Source of the DNA: Desulfopila inferna
GTDB taxonomy: Bacteria > Desulfobacterota > Desulfobulbia > Desulfobulbales > Desulfocapsaceae
Reading direction: 5' to 3'
Length of the DNA: 64,000 nt
Assembly: GCF_016919005.1 (NCBI RefSeq)
Contig: NZ_JAFFQE010000003.1
Span: 124,001-188,000 of the forward strand
The position numbers and the translations under genes are program-made. The notes below the pieces were generated by a model, which was not told where the DNA came from, ran no database searches, and worked only from the letters and a program-made list of their open reading frames with translations. Positions 7,524 to 16,353 of this stretch are shown here, in pieces. Within the stretch, counting starts at the first letter, position 1. Each line of letters starts with the position of its first letter.

Positions 7524-9854
7524 ATGAAAAAACATGTTATCTCACATTTGTTGGTACCCGCCCTGCTGGCACTGGGGATGATTCTCGTCTCTCCCTCACT
7601 TTTATGGGCTTTGGAAAAGGCTGAGAACTTAGAGCAGCTGCAGGACATCCCTCCCGATCGGGTTGATAGTGTCCTGGCGGAACTCAGCGACGAGCAGATT
7701 CGATTTATCCTGAAAGCGAAGTTGTTGACCGAGGGTGTGGAAACCGGGGCGGTGGAGAAAGAAACGGGAATGGTACAGCTGATAAGACGCTGGATTCACT
7801 TGCTTGACAACGGCAACGGAGAGAACCTGGAGAACAGGGTGACAGGGATTTTTACACATGTTCCGGAAATACTGGAAAATTTGAAAGAGATCTTCTCCCG
7901 CCTGGGGAAAAATTCGGTTCCCTCGTCCGCCTGGGCGAATGTTGCCCTCGTCGCGCTTGTTCTGGGTGCAGCCCTGGGGCTGGAATTTGCGGGACGAATG
8001 CTGACTGCCTCCTTCCGTCAACGTTTTGCCGGCGCTGCAGTACCGCATATCAACGCCTACACGCGGTTCAGGGCGGGGATATTGCGTGCAGTGCCGGAAG
8101 TACTGCATCTTAGCCTTTTTCTCGGCTCGGCTTTTCTCCTTTTTCTCCTGACCGAAGGGAAACGCATCGCGGGAGTCCGCTTTCTCTTCCTGGCCGTGGT
8201 CTTCAGTATCATCTTCATCCGGCTCGCCACGCTGCTGTCCCGGCTGTTTTTCGCTCCCCGGGTCCCAGCCCTGAGAGTACTGCCGGTAAGCGATGCAGCG
8301 GCTCGGGCAATGCACGCGGGTGTACTCTTTTTCTCCTCCTATATCTCCATTGGCCTGAGCTTCATCGTTCTTCTGGCGGAGCTTGGCATGGAAAGGGATG
8401 GTGTGACTCTGGTGACCGTTATCCTGGGCTCTCTTCTCATTTTTTCCATTGCCATTTCCATCCTGTCATACAGGAAAAAGATCACTGCCCATTTGCTTTC
8501 CGCAGGTTCGGACGACGGTGGCAAAGACTGGTTCAAGACGCTGTTCGCTGCGCTCTGGCACGTTCCGGCATTGCTCTACCTGTTCATCATCTGGCTGATT
8601 TTTCTATTACAGCAGATCATGGGAATATCCCGGGACAATGGCGCCCTGCTCCTCAGCCTACTCATTGTCCCCATCTTCCTGCTGCTCGATAGGATCGGCC
8701 AATGGGTGGTAGGGATGACAGTGAGCACCCTGAAGCTGTATCCCAGCGACGGTGAAGAGCAAGACCAGGGAATAAAAACCGCGGCGGAACCGACGGCGGC
8801 GCAGAAGGAACGTCTGCTCACCAACAGGGTCGGACGCATCGTGCGGGGAGCCATCTTACTGGCCTTGGTCGGCTGGATCTTCAATCTCTGGGGATACAGC
8901 CTGCCCTACTCCGCGGACATATCGAGAATAGTGTTCAAGTCGCTTTTGACACTGGCGGTGGCGCTCTTTTTCTGGCGGCTGATTTCGGGGTATATCGAGA
9001 CGAAGCTCCGGGAAGACGAGGCTGCACAGCCGGAGAGAAAAACGGAGGACGACGAGTGGGCCCCGGTGGCGCAAAGAGGGAGGGGATATACTCTTCTGCC
9101 CATGGTGCGCAAGTTCATCGGCTCCGTTCTCATGGTCATGGTGATCCTGATCATCCTATCGTCCATGGGCGTCGAGATAGGACCGCTGCTCGCCGGCGCC
9201 GGCGTCATCGGTCTGGCCATCGGTTTCGGGGCACAGAAACTGGTAAGCGATATCTTCTCCGGCTTTTTCTTTCTTCTCGACGACGCCTTCCGGGTAGGCG
9301 AATATCTCGAGGCAGGCGGTGTTTCCGGCATGGTGGAGGGCATCACCCTGCGCAACGTCATGCTCAGGCATCACCGGGGCATGCTGCAGATCGTCCCCTA
9401 CAGCGAATTGGGCCCGATAACCAATTTCATGCGTGGCGGCGTCGTAGTGAAGTTCAACCTCGAGTTTGCCTACGACACCGACATAGACCTGGTCAGAAGG
9501 ATAATCAAGAAAGTCGGCCAGGCCATGCTCGAGGACGAGGAGTTCGGTGCGGATTTCATTGCCCCCGTCAAGTCCCAGGGAGTCCGTGAGATCGCCAATT
9601 CGGTCATGGTGATTCGGGTGAAATTCACCGCCAAACCCGGCACCCATTTCGTCATCCGCCGCGAGGCCTACCGCCGCATTACCGAGGCCCTTGCAGCAAA
9701 GGGAATTCACTACGCTCATCGGAAGGTTATCGTCGAGGTAGCAGGGGAAGGTGAAAGCGGGGAGGATGAAAGGAAGCTGGCAGGTGAAACTGGAGGAGCA
9801 GCTCTTTCCGCCATCGCCGAGTCACAACAGAAGAGCGTTGGCAAACAGACGTAA
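7524..9854 (+). CDS. MscS-family mechanosensitive channel
   Basis: A 776-residue inner-membrane channel that should open under membrane tension to release solutes after osmotic downshock. The N-terminus is a signal peptide or first helix; residues about 35-130 are a periplasmic domain, followed by a series of membrane helices between about 140 and 560. The pore helix and MscS beta domain are clear: GAGVIGLAIGFGAQKLVSDIFSG (given here in part), then FFFLLDDAFRVGEYLEAGG, GMVEGITLRNVMLR and GMLQIVPYSELG, and an alpha/beta C-terminal domain with VRRIIKKVG. The length and extra helices resemble the larger MscK/MscM-type homologues rather than the 286-residue MscS. A charged, low-complexity tail follows. 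It probably forms an operon with the DUF4239 protein upstream. Confidence 0.88.
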   Translation: MKKHVISHLLVPALLALGMILVSPSLLWALEKAENLEQLQDIPPDRVDSVLAELSDEQIRFILKAKLLTEGVETGAVEKETGMVQLIRRWIHLLDNGNGENLENRVTGIFTHVPEILENLKEIFSRLGKNSVPSSAWANVALVALVLGAALGLEFAGRMLTASFRQRFAGAAVPHINAYTRFRAGILRAVPEVLHLSLFLGSAFLLFLLTEGKRIAGVRFLFLAVVFSIIFIRLATLLSRLFFAPRVPALRVLPVSDAAARAMHAGVLFFSSYISIGLSFIVLLAELGMERDGVTLVTVILGSLLIFSIAISILSYRKKITAHLLSAGSDDGGKDWFKTLFAALWHVPALLYLFIIWLIFLLQQIMGISRDNGALLLSLLIVPIFLLLDRIGQWVVGMTVSTLKLYPSDGEEQDQGIKTAAEPTAAQKERLLTNRVGRIVRGAILLALVGWIFNLWGYSLPYSADISRIVFKSLLTLAVALFFWRLISGYIETKLREDEAAQPERKTEDDEWAPVAQRGRGYTLLPMVRKFIGSVLMVMVILIILSSMGVEIGPLLAGAGVIGLAIGFGAQKLVSDIFSGFFFLLDDAFRVGEYLEAGGVSGMVEGITLRNVMLRHHRGMLQIVPYSELGPITNFMRGGVVVKFNLEFAYDTDIDLVRRIIKKVGQAMLEDEEFGADFIAPVKSQGVREIANSVMVIRVKFTAKPGTHFVIRREAYRRITEALAAKGIHYAHRKVIVEVAGEGESGEDERKLAGETGGAALSAIAESQQKSVGKQT

Positions 9855-9865
9855 GTCCGGCATTC

Positions 9866-10276
9866 ATGGTCCGCGTGCTGCGCGATGTTGACGGCGCCAA
9901 CCTGGACCGCGTCCAGATCGTCAAGGGCTGGCTGGACAGCAAGGGCGAACCTCAGGAGCAGATCTACGATATCGCCTGTTCGGATGACCGTACCATCAAT
10001 GAGAAGAATCGCTGCGAAGGGCTCGTCGGCGATACGGTGAACATAGAAAACGCCACCTACACCAACAGTATCGGTGATGCCCTGATGATGACCTACTGGA
10101 AGGACCCGGACTTCGACCCGGAGCAGCGGGCCTTCTATTACATGCGTGTGCTGGAGATCCCTACGCCGCGCTGGACCACCTATGATGCCGCGTTCTATGG
10201 CGTCGATCTGCCCGAGGGCGTGCCGCCGACTCACCAGGAACGCGCCTACACCTCGCCGATCTGGTATACGCCGTAA
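9866..10276 (+). pseudogene. C-terminal fragment of a DUF3604 protein
   Basis: The 136-codon frame corresponds to the last fifth of the roughly 640-residue DUF3604 family: DGANLDRVQIVKGW, then GDTVNIENATYTNSIG, YYMRVLEIPTPRWTTYDA and the terminal ERAYTSPIWYTP. The larger N-terminal part is missing because the frame begins only 12 bases after the stop of the MscS gene. Nothing resembling the lost part occurs in other frames nearby. This is a deletion remnant rather than a functional gene. Confidence 0.7.
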
Positions 10277-10310
10277 ACATACTCCGAACAGGGAAGGTAT
10301 CGTTTAATCT

Positions 10311-11093
10311 ATGAAAACACAGTTTATCAGCACCCTTGGCGGCCTCTTGCTCCTGTTTTTTCCAGGGACCGTCAGTACCTGGGCCTGCACGATCTGCTAC
10401 CCGGTGCCGGAGACGACCCTGGCCGATCGCGTCATCAACAGCGAGGTTCTGGTTGCGGTGCGGGAAATATCTGGAAAGGCCTATACCTTCAAGGTGATCA
10501 AGTCACTCAAAGGTGGGAACGCCCCGGAGGAAATACATCTCTTTATCGATGCCGCATCACGCCGCCGGCTGGCAGCAGATGTAAAAGACGTCGTCATTCT
10601 CTCCCGCAGTGGGAATACGGACTATCGTTTTTTTGCCTATGGCACTCCAGAGGTGCAGCTGCTGATCGAAACCACCCTCGACAAATCGGCCCACTGGCAA
10701 AGCGCGGGCGGCAGTGAGGAGCGATATCGATTTTTCCTGCAGTTTCTTACTGACCCCGACTCTACGATCCGTGAACAAGCCTATCTGGAGGTGTCCAGGA
10801 CCCCCTACCTTCTGCTCAAGAGCTTCGCGGCCGAAGTGGACCGGGACACCATCCATGCCCTTCTTGCCAACTGGCGGTATACGGAATGGCACCCGTTATA
10901 TATCCTTCTGCTCGGCCACTCAGAGCACCCGGACGACCGGATCCATATCGCCAGGGAGTTCAACAGCTTGGCGGCACACGGCCTTACCATGAACCTGGCG
11001 CCATGGACCACCGCCTTTATCGAGTCGCAGGCCTCGGATGCTGACCCCATAACCCTAGCCAGCACCAGATGTGAACGGGGAGGGGTCAGCTGA
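10311..11093 (+). CDS. Exported hypothetical protein with N-terminal CxxC
   Basis: A 260-residue protein with a clear signal peptide ending in STWA, immediately followed by CTICYP. The next 100 residues form a small beta-rich domain (VLVAVREISGKAYTFKVIKSLKGG; DVVILSRSG) that looks like a periplasmic OB- or tissue-inhibitor-like fold, and the remainder is helical with a HEAT-like character (EQAYLEVSRTPYLLL). I do not recognise a named family. The end of the frame (residues after AFIESQ) loses this character and the gene may be truncated at its 3' end. It sits between a DUF3604 remnant and a non-coding gap of 250 bases. Confidence 0.5.
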   Translation: MKTQFISTLGGLLLLFFPGTVSTWACTICYPVPETTLADRVINSEVLVAVREISGKAYTFKVIKSLKGGNAPEEIHLFIDAASRRRLAADVKDVVILSRSGNTDYRFFAYGTPEVQLLIETTLDKSAHWQSAGGSEERYRFFLQFLTDPDSTIREQAYLEVSRTPYLLLKSFAAEVDRDTIHALLANWRYTEWHPLYILLLGHSEHPDDRIHIAREFNSLAAHGLTMNLAPWTTAFIESQASDADPITLASTRCERGGVS

Positions 11094-11345
11094 TCTTTAA
11101 GTTCTCATTTTTACCGAAACATTGAGTAAGCACAACCTGCGTTGTTATTAAAATGTGCTCCCTGACACAAAAATCAGCGGCCAAGATCCTCTAACTTTTT
11201 GACAGCGCTTTCCACCTGCCTTAATGTTTAGCGATCCTGTTACTGCATCAACACATATCGACCCTGACCAGATTTTCCCAAGTTTCCAAAATATCTAGAA
11301 AAGTTGGTGGTCATCCAAAAACCATCTACATAGAGGAGAAAAATA

Positions 11346-11924
11346 ATGAGTCGAAAACTTTTTGTATTTATCGGATGCTTAATCATGTTAGGAACAACGA
11401 GCTCATTCGCTGCCGAAGAAGTGAAGGACTACTCAAAAACTATTGAAGTATTTAAAAGTTCGCCCGTGGTGCAGAGGTTTTTTGATTCATCCTATGGCTA
11501 TGCTGTTTTTCCGACAATTGGTAAGGCCGGCTTTGTGATCGGAGGATCCTATGGCAAGGGACAGGTCTACAAAGGTGATGAGGTAACAGGAAAATCGACG
11601 GTAGTTGAAGGATCGATAGGGCTGCAAATGGGCGGCAAAGCGTTCAGTGAAATCATTTTCTTCGAGGACCAGCGTGCCTACGATGAGTTCACCGCCGGCA
11701 ATTTCGAATTCGGTGCCACGGCGCAAGCCATCGTCATAACAGCAGGGGCTGAAGCGAAGGCAGGTACTGCGGGAGCCAGTGCAGGGGCAACCGCCGGCCC
11801 GAAGACAGGAGTCCAGGCAGATGTCGATTATCACAAGGGCATGGCCACCTTCGTTCATGGACTGGGTGGACTCATGTACGAGTTTTCCGTCAGCGGCCAA
11901 AAATTCACGTATACACCCTTATAG
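11346..11924 (+). CDS. SYLF-domain (Ysc84-like) lipid-binding protein
   Basis: A 192-residue exported protein with an AGGAG site seven to eight bases before the ATG and a signal peptide ending in SSFAAEE. The mature part is a complete SYLF/Ysc84 domain: YGYAVFPTIGKAGFVIGGSYGKG, then VEGSIGLQMGGKAFSEIIFF, an Ala/Gly-rich segment and ATFVHGLGGLMYE near the end. The eukaryotic domain binds phosphoinositides; bacterial copies are periplasmic or envelope-associated and of unknown role. Its stop codon lies against the truncated end of an IS21 remnant on the opposite strand (6-base overlap), so its original downstream context has been lost. Confidence 0.8.
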   Translation: MSRKLFVFIGCLIMLGTTSSFAAEEVKDYSKTIEVFKSSPVVQRFFDSSYGYAVFPTIGKAGFVIGGSYGKGQVYKGDEVTGKSTVVEGSIGLQMGGKAFSEIIFFEDQRAYDEFTAGNFEFGATAQAIVITAGAEAKAGTAGASAGATAGPKTGVQADVDYHKGMATFVHGLGGLMYEFSVSGQKFTYTPL

Positions 11925-12689
11925 TAAAAACGTGCCATAAAATTTCCTGATTACAAGGAAAACTTGCCCTTTTTCCCACCCTGCGCCAGGTATGCAGGCT
12001 ACTGGTTCAACAAGATAGTGGCTGCATAATTGCTCGAACTTGCAATTGAACTGCCGCTCTTTGCCACGCAGGATCTTGTTCACTGCCGTCTTCAGATTAT
12101 CGTAGATACCCCGCCTGCATGTGCCCTGGAAAAAAACGAAGGCCTTATTGTGAACATCAAAAACCATCTCCTGGCTTTCGCGGGGATATGCTGCCACAAA
12201 GAGCATTCTGCTGTGGCAGAGACATAAATGAGCAACCTTTATCGATTGTGGTATGCCGCCGAGTATCGCTTTTTCATGGCTCCAGTCGAACTGATATGCA
12301 TCACCGAGATCAAAACACAAGGGAATATAGCAATGCTCCGGTTCACGTCCTCTTTCTTCCCGCCATTTCTTCGCATAACTTTGAACGCTGTCGTAGGCTC
12401 CCTGGTAACCTCCACCATGAAGGATCTCGAACATGCGTTGGGCGGTCATCCTCCAACGTTTCGGTCGGTTGAAATTCTCCTCGAGAAGTTCGTCGAGCCG
12501 ATTTGTATATGACCCGAGTTTAGGGAACTGCTGTTCCTCACGTTCGTAGCGGTGTTCAGTTACCGGACTGCGAATAACCTTGCGCACTGTATTTCGAGAG
12601 ATATTCAAATCCCCTGATATCTGTTTTATAGATCGACCCTCTACAAAATGATATCTCCGTATTTTAGCTATCGTTTCCAAAATTAACAT
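11919..12689 (-). pseudogene. istA: Truncated IS21-family transposase IstA
   Basis: The 256-residue product keeps the N-terminal helix-turn-helix (SIKQISGDLNISRNTVRKVI), the segment around the first catalytic Asp (GDAYQFDWSHE) and the second (GIYDNLKTAV), and a further IstA block (CIPGAGWEKGQV). Full-length IstA is about 400-500 residues; here the frame breaks directly after GQV, where the family normally continues with VENQVG, and ends 11 residues later. The last catalytic Glu and C-terminal domain are missing and no istB follows. The element cannot transpose on its own. The truncation joint is at about 11955, next to the stop of the SYLF gene. Confidence 0.8.
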
Positions 12690-12975
12690 CCTCCCCTCCC
12701 TCCAAGATCTAATTTGATCATGATAGGGATACCATAGGGGATCAATTTTGGATGCTGAATGACACTACAAGATGTTCGCAGGATTTTCAGGCCTTTCGAA
12801 ATCGAAGTAACACAACTCAAATATTCTTTGAGCACTGGTACCAAATCAAGAAGTAAGCTTAGAAAAGAGTTGCTGATCTTCAATTAACTTGCTTAAGAAA
12901 AGGATGGGGTTTCCGTATAAAAGCATTAGTTTTTAATAGAATCTACAACGGCCTTTTTTAGGTAGGAGAAACATA

Positions 12976-13335
12976 ATGAGTATCTTGACAGCAGTAGTCG
13001 TCCAAGATGAATATCCCGTTGCTGAGCGTTTGATTGATATTTGTGAGGATTATGGAATAATTGTGCTCGGTAGCGCGTTAAGGGCAGAAAAGGGCCTGGA
13101 TGTTATCAGGAGCACTCAACCTGATATGGTACTTATAGGTTATCAATTTCAAGGCATGATGGATGGGGTTGATGTAGCCAAGCTAATTCATGAAGAAGCA
13201 CCCGATACTCGAGTAGTGTTTGTGACTAAATTCACTGATCCGGAAACGTTTGAACGAATTAGAAAAGAGGATCATCCTTATAGAATAGTGACAAGACCCT
13301 TCACCAAAAAGGATATTGAAGAGGCATTGAAGTAA
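12976..13335 (+). CDS. Stand-alone receiver domain without the phospho-acceptor Asp
   Basis: A 119-residue CheY-like protein with a strong GGTAGGAG site before the ATG. It follows the layout of receiver domains closely: the acidic pocket is reduced to Gln10-Asp11 (VVVQDEYPVAE), the sequence PDMVLIGYQFQG places Gly55 where the phosphorylated Asp should be, the conserved Thr84 is kept (VFVTKF), and the conserved Lys is replaced by Arg107 (TRPF). A single base change (GAT to GGT) would explain the Asp loss. The protein cannot be phosphorylated in the usual way and may act as a constitutive, binding-only pseudo-receiver or be drifting. No kinase is adjacent; it is followed by a direct repeat and a strong terminator. 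Confidence 0.7.
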   Translation: MSILTAVVVQDEYPVAERLIDICEDYGIIVLGSALRAEKGLDVIRSTQPDMVLIGYQFQGMMDGVDVAKLIHEEAPDTRVVFVTKFTDPETFERIRKEDHPYRIVTRPFTKKDIEEALK

Positions 13336-13370
13336 GCCTCTCCTGAAAGCCTGATACAGCTGTCTGCAAA

Positions 13371-13407
13371 AATGGTTTCAAACCTTGTGAGAAATGGTTT
13401 CAAACCT
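13371..13407. repeat. Pair of 15-bp direct repeats
   Basis: AATGGTTTCAAACCT occurs at 13371-13385 and again at 13393-13407, start-to-start spacing 22 bp (about two helix turns). Each copy contains the near-palindrome GGTTTCAAACC. It sits between the receiver gene and the terminator; it could be a protein-binding site or a small duplication. Confidence 0.6.
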
Positions 13408-13460
13408 GGCGGCGCGCTACACTACACTAGGGATTTTTCAAAGGGATTTCCTAATATCCA

Positions 13461-13505
13461 ATAGAAAAAGAACTTACGGCATTATGCCGTAAGTTCTTTT
13501 TCTAT
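13461..13505. terminator. Bidirectional terminator, perfect 21-bp hairpin
   Basis: Two perfectly complementary 21-base arms (13461-13481 and 13485-13505) enclose a TTA loop. The core is AGAACTTACGGCA with A-tracts on one side and T-tracts on the other, so it should stop transcription from the receiver gene on the plus strand and from the tRNA on the minus strand. Confidence 0.9.
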
Positions 13506-13508
13506 TAC

Positions 13509-13585
13509 TGGTGGGCGAGATGGGATTCGAACCCATGACCTTCGGCTTCGGAGGCCGACACTCTATCCAGCTGAGCTACCCGCCC
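13509..13585 (-). tRNA. tRNA-Arg (anticodon CCG)
   Basis: Read on the minus strand, a 77-base cloverleaf begins GGGCGGGTAGCTCAG and ends with an encoded CCA. The acceptor stem GGGCGGG pairs with CTCGCCC (one G-T), the D-loop and the GGTTCGAATCC T-arm are standard, and the anticodon stem TCGGC/GCCGA encloses the loop CTCCGAA, giving anticodon CCG for the Arg codon CGG. The 3' end faces the decayed left region of the window. Confidence 0.95.
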
Positions 13586-13761
13586 AAAAAAAATATTGCT
13601 GTGAAAACAAACAATTGAGACTTAGCAAAGGGTAAAATAATACTCTACTCAATTGGCCCTGTCAATCTTCTAAAACTTTACTATACTTTTTCTATGAATA
13701 AAAAAAGGGATGTTTGGTGCTTAATGATATAGGCCGGATAATCCATTACTTATTTCGGCCG

Positions 13762-14754
13762 TTATGACAGGGATAATCGTGTCCCCGCCCCTTTCTCCTG
13801 AGCCGATCTGAGGATGAGATCGGCGGTAACCAGATCCTGGACGGCAACTCCAACCGATTTAAAAACCGTTATTTCATCATCGCTCTCTCGTGCCGGAATT
13901 TTTCCGGTGACGACATCGCCAAGATCACCATGAATCGACTCTTGGGTGATAATCCCCTGGGCAATGGGCTGTAGAAGATCTCCGGCTTCTGCCAGACACC
14001 CCTGCATCTGATCGACAACAACCTTGGCTCGGGCAATGGTTTCCGGTGGTATCTCTATCATATCAGGCTTATAAGAACCTACACCGTTGATATGAACACC
14101 GCTCTTGAGATGCCGATCTTCAAAGACAGGTTTTCGGGATGGAGTGGCGGTACAGATAACATCCGCCTCCTCAAGAACGGCAGCCGAATCAGCGGCAACC
14201 ACTTCGATATTCAGCCGTTTGCTCATTTTGTCGGCAAAAGCCTCGGCTTTTTCAGGTTGTATATCGAAGACATAGGCCTTATGGATTTTCCTGACCGCAC
14301 AAACTGCCTCGAGTTGCGTTTCTCCCTGTGTGCCTGTCCCGATTATCGCAGCGACACTCGCCTCTTTACCGGCAAGAAGAGAAGTCGCAAGTCCGGAGAC
14401 AGCTCCTGTTCTCATGGCAGTGATGGCTTCCCCGTCCATTACTGCAAGCGGAACGCCGGTACTTGAGTCGAACAGCAGCATCATCGCATGCACCATGGGC
14501 AGCCCTTTTGCGGGATTGTTTCTGATGTTGGTAACCGTTTTTACGCCCACCTTTTGGATATGCGGTAAATAAACCGGCATAAACAAGGCGTTGGCGTTGT
14601 CCGCATCCATCTCCAGGCGAGTCCGGACCGGCATTACCGCTTCACCTTTGCTCAGAGCGCTAAAACCATCTTTCATCGCTTCTATGCAGCTCTCCATAGT
14701 CAAAAGAGAGTATATGTCGGTACCGGAGAAAAAAAGTATGCTGTTATTCTTCAT
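13762..14754 (-). CDS. Ornithine cyclodeaminase/mu-crystallin family enzyme
   Basis: A 330-residue NAD(P)-dependent enzyme. It has the family layout: an N-terminal dimerisation part with MPVRTRLEM and GVKTVTNIRNNP, the DGEAITAMRTGAVSGLAT block that binds substrate, then the Rossmann motif IIGTGTQGETQLEA, ADVICTATPSRKPVF and GVGSYKPDMIEIP, and GDLGDVVTGKIP near the end. Members deaminate ornithine to proline, or reduce cyclic imines such as pyrroline-2-carboxylate, or oxidise alanine; the sequence alone does not choose between them. The second of two adjacent Met codons is favoured because GAGG lies five bases before it. It is the last gene of a TRAP transporter operon, suggesting that the imported solute is an amino or imino acid; this is inference. 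Confidence 0.8.
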   Translation of the reverse strand: MKNNSILFFSGTDIYSLLTMESCIEAMKDGFSALSKGEAVMPVRTRLEMDADNANALFMPVYLPHIQKVGVKTVTNIRNNPAKGLPMVHAMMLLFDSSTGVPLAVMDGEAITAMRTGAVSGLATSLLAGKEASVAAIIGTGTQGETQLEAVCAVRKIHKAYVFDIQPEKAEAFADKMSKRLNIEVVAADSAAVLEEADVICTATPSRKPVFEDRHLKSGVHINGVGSYKPDMIEIPPETIARAKVVVDQMQGCLAEAGDLLQPIAQGIITQESIHGDLGDVVTGKIPARESDDEITVFKSVGVAVQDLVTADLILRSAQEKGAGTRLSLS

Positions 14755-14844
14755 CATTACCTCGCGGTAAATGTAAATCCATAGGTGTAAGGCAATCAGG
14801 GCGAATGGCTATATTGACGCAGCTCACCCTGCGGCCTGAAGTGT

Positions 14845-15021
14845 TCATCGAAACTGATCATGTTTCGGGCTGAAGGGATCGGGCCACCCTTTTTTTTCAG
14901 CCGTCCTTGACAATATCCCGCAAAACATGGCGACCAAGAAGGCAAAAGGCGAATTGGTCGTGATGCCGGTAAGAAAAAAGGCAAAGCACAGAACAGCGAA
15001 GATATTACGGTAAAATTTCAT
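14845..15021 (-). CDS. Possible 58-residue membrane protein in the TRAP operon
   Basis: A short frame between dctM and the cyclodeaminase gene begins with an ATG that follows AAAGGAGAAAG, nine bases after the dctM stop. The product starts MKFYRNIFAVLCFAFFLTG and continues with a second hydrophobic stretch (SPFAFLVAMFCGIL), then a polar tail ending in SPKHDQFR. This predicts one or two short membrane segments. I do not recognise a family. Position and ribosome site favour a real gene; size and lack of known homology keep confidence low. Confidence 0.4.
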   Translation of the reverse strand: MKFYRNIFAVLCFAFFLTGITTNSPFAFLVAMFCGILSRTAEKKGWPDPFSPKHDQFR

Positions 15022-15030
15022 CTTTCTCCT

Positions 15031-16353
15031 TTACCAAGGTGTTCCCATTATATAATGGGGCAGGAACAGGGATAGCTTGGGGAAAAATACCGTCACGAAG
15101 AGTACCGGAATCCAGCATAACAGGATGAACCACAGACAGGGCTTCATCATCTCATCAATCGGTGCTCCTCCCAGCCGTCCGGAGAGATATAGTACAGGCG
15201 CCGCCGGTGGGGTGATGCAGCCAAGACCCGTGTTGACGCCGACAATTGCGGCATAGTGAATGGGATTGAAGCCCAAATCCAGTATGATAGGCATAAGGAC
15301 CGGTGTCGACAGGACCACTACGCTGATATCATCCATGAGCATGCCCAGGATAACAAGAAAGATATTGATCATGAACATGACCATGAGCGGGTCAGTGGAA
15401 ATGGCATAGAACACGCCAAGCAAGACGCCCGGGAGGTCTTCCAGAATATAGAGCCGGCTCAGCATTGCCACAGAATAGAGCATCACCATGATGACACCGG
15501 TGGTAACAGCAGTTTCGACCATTACCTCATAGGTGCTTTTCGGGTTGAGCCCTTTATAAACGAACAAGCCGACAGGGATCGCATAAAGTACGGCCATCGC
15601 CGATGCCTCTGTGGTGGTCATTATTCCGCCGTATATACCTCCGAGAACTATTACCGGCAGCATCATCGCCGGCAGAGCCATCCTTCCCCTTGATTTGAAC
15701 AGTCGTATCCTGTCTTTATTGGTCCTGTTTTTCTTTTCGCCTATTTTTATGGTGGTGTTATGACGGAGAAGCCACCAGTTCACCGAGATGAGCAGTGCAA
15801 TGGTAATGAAGCCGGGAACAACTGTGGCGAGGAAACATGCCAGCACCGATTGACCGCTTATCCAGGCGAAGATAATCAAGGTTGCATTGGGCGGAATAAG
15901 CAGTCCCAGAAGTGAAGCGTTTGCCAGAAGTGCAGCGGCAACCCCCCGTGGATATCCTTCAGCATGAAACCGTGGAAAAATGATGGATCCGACACAGGAC
16001 AGTGTGGCACAGGCAGCTCCGGCGATAGATCCGACAATGGCACAGGATATGACGGTGACGATTCCCAGTCCCCCCTTGAAGTGCCCGACAAAAACATCGA
16101 CGAAATCAATCAGTTTTTCGCCGATTTTTCCACGCTCCATGATGCCGCCGGCGGCGATGAACAGAGCAATGGCAATCAACGATGTGGAATTCATCTGGCC
16201 ATATCCGTAGGGGAGCAGCTGCGTGGCCTGATAGCCATCCCCGGCGGGGCCACCGAAAAATATCAACCATGCCGCTGAAGCCATGAAGCTTACCGGGACC
16301 GGGACGCCGATTATCAAGCAGAGCACAAGAATTACGAGCGCAACAAAAATCAT
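15031..16353 (-). CDS. dctM: TRAP transporter large membrane subunit (DctM type)
   Basis: A 440-residue polytopic protein forming the sodium-coupled translocation path of a TRAP transporter. About 12 hydrophobic segments are visible. Family blocks include GGIMERGKIGEKLIDF near residue 68, GAACATLSCVGSIIFP and LLGLLIPPNATLIIFAW in the middle, GGIYGGIMTTTEASAMAVLYA around residue 230 (in part), and NTGLGCITPPAAPVLYL close to the end. The ATG overlaps the dctQ stop by four bases (ATGA) behind GGAGG, showing translational coupling. Confidence 0.9.
   Translation of the reverse strand: MIFVALVILVLCLIIGVPVPVSFMASAAWLIFFGGPAGDGYQATQLLPYGYGQMNSTSLIAIALFIAAGGIMERGKIGEKLIDFVDVFVGHFKGGLGIVTVISCAIVGSIAGAACATLSCVGSIIFPRFHAEGYPRGVAAALLANASLLGLLIPPNATLIIFAWISGQSVLACFLATVVPGFITIALLISVNWWLLRHNTTIKIGEKKNRTNKDRIRLFKSRGRMALPAMMLPVIVLGGIYGGIMTTTEASAMAVLYAIPVGLFVYKGLNPKSTYEVMVETAVTTGVIMVMLYSVAMLSRLYILEDLPGVLLGVFYAISTDPLMVMFMINIFLVILGMLMDDISVVVLSTPVLMPIILDLGFNPIHYAAIVGVNTGLGCITPPAAPVLYLSGRLGGAPIDEMMKPCLWFILLCWIPVLFVTVFFPKLSLFLPHYIMGTPW

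Noticed and set aside
11919-12689. Active IS21 element
   Set aside because: istA stops directly after its GWEKGQV block, istB and terminal repeats are missing.
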